From an uncultured Bacteroidales bacterium (GTDB lineage: Bacteria > Bacteroidota > Bacteroidia > Bacteroidales > UBA932), in the NCBI GenBank assembly GCA_946408295.1, contig CAMJRT010000023.1, positions 1 to 11,225 on the forward strand: a stretch of 11,225 nt of DNA, in the 5' to 3' direction. A program made the position numbers and the translations under genes. The stretch's first letter is position 1; the number at the start of each line of letters is the position of its first letter. Below the pieces are notes generated by a model that saw only the letters and a list, made by a program, of their open reading frames with translations, had not been told where the DNA came from and ran no database searches. Below are positions 6,678 to 11,225 of this stretch, piece by piece.

Positions 6678-6685
6678 CAAATCTA
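6678..6685 (-). promoter_or_regulatory. -7 element of the ybeY-mnmG promoter
   Basis: On the minus strand TAGATTTG matches TAnnTTTG and lies 17 bases before the ybeY ATG, giving an 11-base leader. No TTTG is found 18-20 bases further upstream; the region there is T-rich (minus strand). It lies back to back with the tonB promoter. Confidence 0.55.
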
Positions 6686-6704
6686 CAACTATTCTCAGAA
6701 AAAA

Positions 6705-6735
6705 TTTGAAATAAATTGAATTATTTATAACTTTG
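6705..6735 (+). promoter_or_regulatory. Promoter of tonB
   Basis: TTTG (6705-6708), exactly 19 bases, then TAACTTTG (6728-6735) is a full match to the Bacteroidota housekeeping promoter. The predicted start is near 6742, 24 bases before the tonB ATG. Confidence 0.75.
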
Positions 6736-6765
6736 GGGGCTAGTTGTGAACTAATATTTGCAAAA

Positions 6766-7461
6766 ATGAAGATAAAGAAATCACCTGAGGCCAATCTGGA
6801 GAACAAGAAATTGCTCTTCATTGAACTGGGTTTGGTTTGTTCTTTGGGCCTGTGCCTCATCGCTTTTGAATGGGGTTCTCGTGAGAAACAGACCGTCAGC
6901 CAATTTGAGGACTTGCAACAAGTCATCGAGGAAGAAGAGATTATCAACACGATGGTCGAAACGCCCCCTCCTCCGCCGGAGATCCCCAAGATTCCTGTTT
7001 TGTCTGACCAAATTGATATTGTGGATGATGACGCAGAAGTCGATGACGACATGTTTGTCAATCTTGAGGATGATGCCAACCTGGGCGTTGAGATTATGGA
7101 CTATGTGGAGGCCGTGGAGGAAGAGCACATCGAAGAAGAGGCCATTCCTTTCCAGTTGGTGGAAGAGAAACCTTCCTTTATGGGCGGTGACGCCAACGCT
7201 TTTTCCAAGTGGGTCGGCCAGCACCTGGTCTATCCTGAGATTGCCAAGGAGAATGGCGTACAAGGTCGTGTCACCCTTCAGTTCACGGTGGAGACCGACG
7301 GTCGTGTGACCAATGTCAAGGTGCTCCGTGGTATCGACCCTTCCTTGGATAAGGAAGCCGTCCGCGTGGTGTCCAGTTCTCCGAAATGGAAACCGGGCAA
7401 GCAGCGTGACCGCAGTGTGCGTGTGACCTACACCTTCCCTGTGATTTTCCAGCTCCGTTAA
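6766..7461 (+). CDS. tonB: Energy transducer TonB
   Basis: TonB links the proton motive force sensed by ExbB/ExbD in the inner membrane to outer-membrane TonB-dependent receptors. The 231-residue product has a short cytoplasmic N-terminus, one membrane helix at about 16-35, a proline run PPPPPEIPKIP at 67-77, a strongly acidic linker of about 80-127, and a complete TonB C-terminal domain at about 140-231 with YPEIAKENGVQGRVTLQF at 156-173, DGRVTNVKVLRG at 178-189 and PKWKPGKQRD at 206-215. I chose the ATG at 6766, 31 bases after the -7 box; the frame extends to a TTG at 6733 inside that box, which cannot be a start. Bacteroidota carry several TonB paralogues and no receptor or ExbBD gene is in the window, so the partner is unknown. 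A hairpin follows the stop. Confidence 0.92.
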   Translation: MKIKKSPEANLENKKLLFIELGLVCSLGLCLIAFEWGSREKQTVSQFEDLQQVIEEEEIINTMVETPPPPPEIPKIPVLSDQIDIVDDDAEVDDDMFVNLEDDANLGVEIMDYVEAVEEEHIEEEAIPFQLVEEKPSFMGGDANAFSKWVGQHLVYPEIAKENGVQGRVTLQFTVETDGRVTNVKVLRGIDPSLDKEAVRVVSSSPKWKPGKQRDRSVRVTYTFPVIFQLR

Positions 7462-7480
7462 GAGCATGAGTATGATGATA

Positions 7481-7519
7481 AGATAAGGTTGGCCGGAGGA
7501 TTTTCGGTCAACCTTATTT
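7481..7519 (+). terminator. Long hairpin between tonB and hflX, probable terminator or attenuator
   Basis: ATAAGGTTGGCCG (7483-7495) pairs with CGGTCAACCTTAT (7505-7517) over 13 bp, with one G-U wobble and a loop of nine bases; two more weaker pairs extend it outward to 7481/7519. The 3' side runs into TTATTTAG, a modest T-tract. It ends 9 bases before the hflX ATG. It could end tonB transcription, but I see no separate hflX promoter after it, so partial read-through or control of hflX translation is also possible. Confidence 0.6.
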
Positions 7520-7528
7520 AGATAAAAG

Positions 7529-8722
7529 ATGAGCGCAATAGAAGAGAAAAAGGCATTCAAAGCCGTGTTTGTGGGCATCATCCGCCAGAACGACGATGAA
7601 GCCCGCGTCAAGGAATACCTGGATGAACTTCGCTTTTTGGCGGAGACGGCCGGTGCCATTCCCGACAAGCAGTTTGTGCAGAAGGTGGACCGGGCAGACA
7701 AGGCGACCTATATCCGCAGCGGCAAGGTGCAGGAAATAGGCGAATATTGCGAAGAAAACGGGATTGAATATGTCATTTTTGACGACGAACTGACCGGCGT
7801 GCAGCAGCGCAATATCGAGAAAATCCTCAAAACGGTGACGGTCATTGACCGGACCAGCCTGATTCTGGAAATTTTTTCGCAGCGGGCCCGGACGGCCTAT
7901 GCCCGTATGCAGGTGGATTTGGCGCGTTATAATTATATGCTGCCGAGGCTGGCGGGTATGTGGACGCACTTGGAGCGGCAGCGCGGCGGCGTGGGTATGC
8001 GCGGCGGTATGGGCGAGACCCAGATAGAGATTGACCGGCGTATCGTCAAAGATAAGATTGCCAAACTTAAGGAACAACTCAAGAAGGTGGACCGCCAGAT
8101 GGCGACCCAGCGGGGCAACCGCGGGCAACTCGTGCGGCTCTCGCTGGTGGGTTATACCAATGTGGGAAAAAGCACCTTGATGAATTTGCTGGCCAAGTCG
8201 GACGTGTTTGCGGAGAACAAGCTGTTTGCTACGCTGGATACGACGGTGCGCAAGGTGGTCATTGAGAATTGTCCGTTTTTGCTGAGCGATACGGTGGGCT
8301 TTATCCGCAAATTGCCCACGGAACTGATTGAGGCGTTCAAAAGCACGCTGGACGAGGTGCGCGAGGCGGACATTCTGGTACACGTGGTGGATATTTCCCA
8401 TCCCGATTTCGAGGCGCAGATGGCGGTGGTCGAGAAGACCCTGGCCGATATCGGCGCCGCCGACAAGCCCGTTTTCACGATTTTCAACAAAATCGACCAA
8501 TACGAATACGAGCCTTACGACACGTTTTCTTTGGAGCCCAAGAGCAAGAAAAACTGGTCGCTGGACGACTGGAAGGCCGATTGGAGGGAGCGCAAGGGTA
8601 CGCCCGGCATCTTTATTTCCGCCCGTGAAAAACGCGGCATCGACAAACTCAAGGAAGATCTCTACAAAATGGTCGCCGAGATTCACGCCGGCCGTTATCC
8701 GTTCAATAATTTCCTGTGGTAG
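7529..8722 (+). CDS. hflX: Ribosome-associated GTPase HflX
   Basis: HflX is a GTPase that binds 50S or 70S ribosomes and splits stalled ribosomes under stress. The 397-residue product has the N-terminal HflX domain (about 10-110), a helical arginine/glycine-rich segment with GGVGMRGGMGETQIEIDRR at 153-171, and the G domain: G1 GYTNVGKST at 208-216, G2 LDTTVRK at 236-242, G3 DTVGF at 254-258, G4 NKID at 320-323, G5 SARE at 364-367. All nucleotide-binding residues are present. Between G4 and G5 there is a longer loop rich in charged and tryptophan residues (about 325-357). The ATG at 7529 is the first in frame and leaves the usual short N-terminus. It lies 67 bases after tonB; cotranscription depends on the hairpin between them. 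It ends before a bidirectional terminator. Confidence 0.95.
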   Translation: MSAIEEKKAFKAVFVGIIRQNDDEARVKEYLDELRFLAETAGAIPDKQFVQKVDRADKATYIRSGKVQEIGEYCEENGIEYVIFDDELTGVQQRNIEKILKTVTVIDRTSLILEIFSQRARTAYARMQVDLARYNYMLPRLAGMWTHLERQRGGVGMRGGMGETQIEIDRRIVKDKIAKLKEQLKKVDRQMATQRGNRGQLVRLSLVGYTNVGKSTLMNLLAKSDVFAENKLFATLDTTVRKVVIENCPFLLSDTVGFIRKLPTELIEAFKSTLDEVREADILVHVVDISHPDFEAQMAVVEKTLADIGAADKPVFTIFNKIDQYEYEPYDTFSLEPKSKKNWSLDDWKADWRERKGTPGIFISAREKRGIDKLKEDLYKMVAEIHAGRYPFNNFLW

Positions 8723-8850
8723 GGATAGCAGAATCCTCAACGCTCACCCTTGCTCGGGCCTTTGCCCCCGAAAGGGCGCTCACTCCATAAGAGAAGTCCG
8801 TTCGCGCTTCCTTCCGGATGACTTTTCAGCCCGAGCTTTCTAGCCAAAAA
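8723..8850. other. Non-coding stretch with short repeats after hflX
   Basis: No credible gene is visible on either strand. The stretch holds an inverted pair GCTCGGGC (8752-8759) / GCCCGAGC (8829-8836), a direct repeat CGCTCAC (8741-8747 and 8777-8783), and a G/C-rich core. The unusual composition for an intergenic region suggests a remnant or a dispersed repeat, or an RNA 3' end, but nothing here decides it. Confidence 0.4.
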
Positions 8851-8854
8851 GCAC

Positions 8855-8890
8855 AAAAAAGAGCGGCGGGGTTTTTCCGTCGCTCTTTTT
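8855..8890. terminator. Bidirectional intrinsic terminator
   Basis: GAGCGGCGG (8861-8869) pairs with CCGTCGCTC (8877-8885), 9 bp with one G-U, around a seven-base loop. A-run 8855-8860 on the left and T-run 8886-8890 on the right provide a U-tract on either strand. It serves convergent hflX (+) and the small lipoprotein gene (-). Confidence 0.9.
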
Positions 8891-8908
8891 GTGTGATTTT
8901 GCGAATGA

Positions 8909-9277
8909 CTACAAAAGACCTTTGGTAAAGATGCGGTTGTCCAGACGCAATTCGGTTTCGCTATTGAACTTACCGTCATAAGTTTCAAGTTCACCGTGTA
9001 CTGTGAAGGTAATCGTAATCATTTCTCCGGCAAGGCTGGGTTTGGCGCCGGAGAGAATGAAGGTTCCGCTGTATTGCTTTCGGCCGCCCTCTTTATCGAT
9101 TTCGTCCATCGTGCATCCGCTCTGGCTGTCGAATGTCAGATGATAGGTGTCAGTGCCTTCTGAAGCTATCCACGTTGTTCCGATCAGAGATTTGGCAAGG
9201 TTGATGTCTTTTTGGCAGGAGGTGGTCATAACCGCAGCGACGAGAACGCTGGCCAAAATAACGAGAATTTTTTTCAT
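8909..9277 (-). CDS. Small putative lipoprotein, unknown function
   Basis: A 122-residue product with a clear lipoprotein signal: MKK, a hydrophobic stretch of 4-17, and TTSC with the acylated cysteine at 21. The residues after it, QKD, resemble the start of the lysine-plus-acidic export signal that sends Bacteroidota lipoproteins to the cell surface, though only one acidic residue follows. The mature part (about 100 residues) alternates hydrophobic and polar residues with a TTWIASEG segment at 34-41 and repeated short strands, which looks like a small beta-barrel or lipocalin-like fold; that is an inference from pattern only. I do not recognise a named family. It has its own promoter, diverges from frdA, and ends 18 bases after the shared terminator. 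Confidence 0.8.
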   Translation of the reverse strand: MKKILVILASVLVAAVMTTSCQKDINLAKSLIGTTWIASEGTDTYHLTFDSQSGCTMDEIDKEGGRKQYSGTFILSGAKPSLAGEMITITFTVHGELETYDGKFNSETELRLDNRIFTKGLL

Positions 9278-9324
9278 AATGTTTAAAAATTAAAATGGTT
9301 AAATTTTCTTTGCATTAAAGTCCC

Positions 9325-9338
9325 ATCGCTTAAGCGAT
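9325..9338. promoter_or_regulatory. 14-bp perfect palindrome between divergent promoters, possible operator
   Basis: ATCGCTTAAGCGAT is a perfect palindrome. It covers roughly the first 14 transcribed bases of the lipoprotein gene and is centred about 68 bases before the predicted frdA start. That would suit a regulator that blocks one gene and activates the other. The site resembles no operator I can name. Confidence 0.4.
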
Positions 9339-9345
9339 AACGCCA

Positions 9346-9377
9346 CAAAGGTAGCAATAAAATTGGATTTTCCCGAA
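9346..9377 (-). promoter_or_regulatory. Promoter of the small lipoprotein gene
   Basis: On the minus strand TACCTTTG (9346-9353) is an exact -7 match. A weak -33 (TTCG, 9374-9377) lies 20 bases upstream. The predicted start near 9339 gives a leader of about 62 bases. The -33 region overlaps the frdA promoter. Confidence 0.6.
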
Positions 9378-9393
9378 AAAATATGTACTTTCG
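9363..9393 (+). promoter_or_regulatory. Promoter of frdA
   Basis: TTGG (9363-9366), 19 bases, TACTTTCG (9386-9393): a Bacteroidota-type promoter with one change in the -7 box. The predicted start near 9400 is 18 bases before the ATG. Confidence 0.65.
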
Positions 9394-9417
9394 CGGAATA
9401 ATTATAAAACTCAAATT

Positions 9418-11225
9418 ATGGCCTCAACGTTAAATTCAAAGATTCCTGAAGGTCCTTTGGCCGAAAAGTGGTCAAAGCATAAAGCAGGTATCCGCGTTGT
9501 CACCCCCGGCAACAAACGGAAACTGGACATCATCGTGATTGGCACCGGCCTTGGCGGAGCGTCCGCAGCGGCTTCCCTGGGAGAGCTCGGATACAACGTC
9601 AAGGTGTTCTGTATCAGTGATTCCCCCCGCCGCGCGCACTCCATCGCCGCCCAGGGTGGTATCAACGCCGCCAAGAACTACCAGAACGACAACGATTCCA
9701 TCTATCGTCTCTTTTATGAGACCATCAAGGGCGGTGACTATCGTTCCCGCGAAGCGAATGTCTATCGTCTGGCGGAAGTCAGCAACAATATCATCGACCA
9801 GTGCGTTGCGCAAGGTGTTCCCTTTGCCCGGGAATACGGCGGTTTGCTGGCCAACCGCTCTTTCGGTGGGGCTACCGTCAGCCGCACCTTCTATGCCCGC
9901 GGTCAAACCGGGCAGCAGTTGTTGTTGGGTGCGTATGCCGCTTTGAACCGTCAGGTGGCGGCGGGTACCGTCAAGAGTTATCCCCGGCACGAGATGCTGG
10001 ATGTGGTCATTGTGAACGGAGAGGCCAAAGGTATCATCGCCCGCAACCTGGTGACCGGCGCCATCGAACGCTTCGGCGCCCACGCGGTGGTGATTGCCTC
10101 CGGTGGTTATGGCAATACCTATTTCCTTTCCACCAACGCGATGAACAGCAACGGTTCGGCGGCCTGGCAGTGCTACAAGAAAGGCGCTTTCTTCGCCAAC
10201 CCCTGCTTCGCGCAGATTCACCCGACCTGTATCCCCGTCCACGGCGAGCAACAGAGCAAGTTGACCCTGATGAGCGAGTCCCTGCGTAACGACGGCCGCA
10301 TCTGGGTGCCCAAGAAACTGGAAGATGTCGCCAAACTCCGCAAGCACGAGATCAAGCCTTCCCAGATTCCGGAGGAAGACCGCGACTACTACCTCGAAAG
10401 AAGGTATCCCGCCTTCGGTAACCTCGTTCCCCGCGATGTGGCTTCCCGCGCCGCCAAGGAGCGTTGCGATGCCGGATTCGGCGTCAACGAGACCGGCCTG
10501 GCCGTGTTCCTCGATTTCAAGACGGCCATCGACCGCCTGGGCGAGGACAAGATTCGTGAGCGCTACGGCAACCTCTTCCAGATGTACGAGAAGATTACCG
10601 CCGTCAACCCCTATAAGGAGCCGATGATGATTTACCCCGCCATTCACTATACGATGGGCGGTCTTTGGGTGGACTACAACCTCCAGACCACCGTTCCCGG
10701 CCTGTACGCCATCGGCGAAGCCAACTTCTCCGACCACGGCGGCAACCGACTGGGCGCTTCCGCGTTGATGCAGGGTCTGGCCGACGGTTATTTTATCCTC
10801 CCGTACACCATCGGCGACTACCTCGCCGGTCACTTCAAGGACGGTCCTGTCAATACCCGGACGCCCGAGTTCGATGCCGCCGAGAAAGCCGTCAAGGACA
10901 AGATTGAAAAACTCTTCTCCATCAAGGGCAAACGTACCGTCGATTCCATCCACAAGGAACTTGGCCATATTATGTGGGAGCACGTGGGTATGGCCCGCAA
11001 CGAAGAGGGACTGAAAGAGGGTATCCAACTGATTCAGGCCCTGAAAAAGGAGTTCTGGTCCAACGTGTTCGTACCCGGCAGCAACTTCGAGTTCAACCAG
11101 GAACTCGAGAAAGCCCTGCGACTGGCCGACTTCCTCGAAATCGGTGAACTGATGGCCCGCGACGCCCTCAACCGCCGGGAATCCTGCGGCGGTCATTTCC
11201 GCGAGGAAAGCCAGACCGAAGAAGG
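9418..11225 (+). CDS. frdA: Fumarate reductase / succinate dehydrogenase flavoprotein subunit (3' end outside window)
   Basis: Catalytic subunit that interconverts fumarate and succinate with covalent FAD; in anaerobic Bacteroidales it acts mainly as fumarate reductase in the path to succinate and propionate. The first 602 residues are present and the frame is open to the window edge. Visible are the FAD fold [11 protein letters not shown] at 40-50, the flavinylation motif [15 protein letters not shown] at 71-85 with H74, substrate-site QIHPTCIP at 266-273, ESLRNDGR at 287-294, PRDVASRA at 338-345, [12 protein letters not shown] at 408-419, and [18 protein letters not shown] at 440-457. The long form without gaps matches the Bacteroidota and epsilonproteobacterial type. 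Usually a cytochrome b subunit gene precedes it; here its own promoter and a divergent lipoprotein gene do. Whether it is named frdA or sdhA cannot be settled from sequence. Confidence 0.95.
   Translation, partial: MASTLNSKIPEGPLAEKWSKHKAGIRVVTPGNKRKLDIIVIGTGLGGASAAASLGELGYNVKVFCISDSPRRAHSIAAQGGINAAKNYQNDNDSIYRLFYETIKGGDYRSREANVYRLAEVSNNIIDQCVAQGVPFAREYGGLLANRSFGGATVSRTFYARGQTGQQLLLGAYAALNRQVAAGTVKSYPRHEMLDVVIVNGEAKGIIARNLVTGAIERFGAHAVVIASGGYGNTYFLSTNAMNSNGSAAWQCYKKGAFFANPCFAQIHPTCIPVHGEQQSKLTLMSESLRNDGRIWVPKKLEDVAKLRKHEIKPSQIPEEDRDYYLERRYPAFGNLVPRDVASRAAKERCDAGFGVNETGLAVFLDFKTAIDRLGEDKIRERYGNLFQMYEKITAVNPYKEPMMIYPAIHYTMGGLWVDYNLQTTVPGLYAIGEANFSDHGGNRLGASALMQGLADGYFILPYTIGDYLAGHFKDGPVNTRTPEFDAAEKAVKDKIEKLFSIKGKRTVDSIHKELGHIMWEHVGMARNEEGLKEGIQLIQALKKEFWSNVFVPGSNFEFNQELEKALRLADFLEIGELMARDALNRRESCGGHFREESQTEE

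Noticed and set aside
6781..7701. A 306-residue minus-strand frame across tonB and the start of hflX
   Set aside because: It crosses two well-supported plus-strand genes and the hairpin between them and shows no recognisable domain.
7514..8740. A 408-residue open frame on the minus strand opposite hflX
   Set aside because: The plus frame encodes complete HflX with all G motifs; the antisense frame is a composition artefact.
9472..11196. A 574-residue open frame on the minus strand opposite frdA
   Set aside because: It is antisense to a flavoprotein gene with every family motif. It has no family match I can see, and the strong third-position G/C bias of frdA explains the absence of stops.
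1..11225. tRNA or rRNA genes, CRISPR arrays, insertion sequences, integrase or attachment sites
   Set aside because: I read both strands for these and saw no cloverleaf, no regularly spaced repeats, and no transposase or recombinase.

Overview
The window reads as a chromosomal segment of a member of the Bacteroidota, most likely Bacteroidales. Three things point there. Promoters match the Bacteroidota pattern TTTG, 18-20 bases, TAnnTTTG. Most genes lack Shine-Dalgarno sequences. The gene set includes an M64-type surface lipoprotein with a fimbrillin-like region, a Bacteroidota-style TonB, a fumarate reductase/succinate dehydrogenase flavoprotein with Bacteroidota features, and a lipoprotein with CQKD after the signal peptide. 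I cannot place it to genus.

Layout, left to right. Bases 1-218 are AT-rich and hold the possible tail of an upstream gene and the ruvB promoter. ruvB (+) converges on a two-gene minus-strand unit: a 44-residue small ORF, not previously called, followed by a 681-residue M64 metallopeptidase lipoprotein. The stop codon of the small ORF lies inside the strong Shine-Dalgarno of the peptidase. ruvA (+) diverges from this unit, so ruvB and ruvA flank the exported-protein unit. ruvA converges on mnmG, and the 28-base gap between them holds a 14-bp palindrome that matches the parS centromere. A degenerate copy lies inside mnmG. ybeY and mnmG (-) overlap by 4 bases. tonB (+) diverges from ybeY and is followed by a long hairpin and then hflX (+). 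hflX converges on a small lipoprotein gene (-) across a bidirectional intrinsic terminator. The lipoprotein gene diverges from a frdA/sdhA-type flavoprotein gene, which runs off the right edge.

Functionally this is mostly housekeeping: Holliday-junction branch migration (RuvA, RuvB), tRNA wobble modification (MnmG), rRNA maturation (YbeY), ribosome rescue (HflX), energy transduction to the outer membrane (TonB) and anaerobic respiration (FrdA). The exported module (small ORF plus M64 lipoprotein) is the accessory part and the best candidate for something undescribed. Three divergent intergenic regions carry closely packed or interleaved back-to-back promoters. The parS-like site suggests, but does not prove, that the segment lies fairly near the replication origin.
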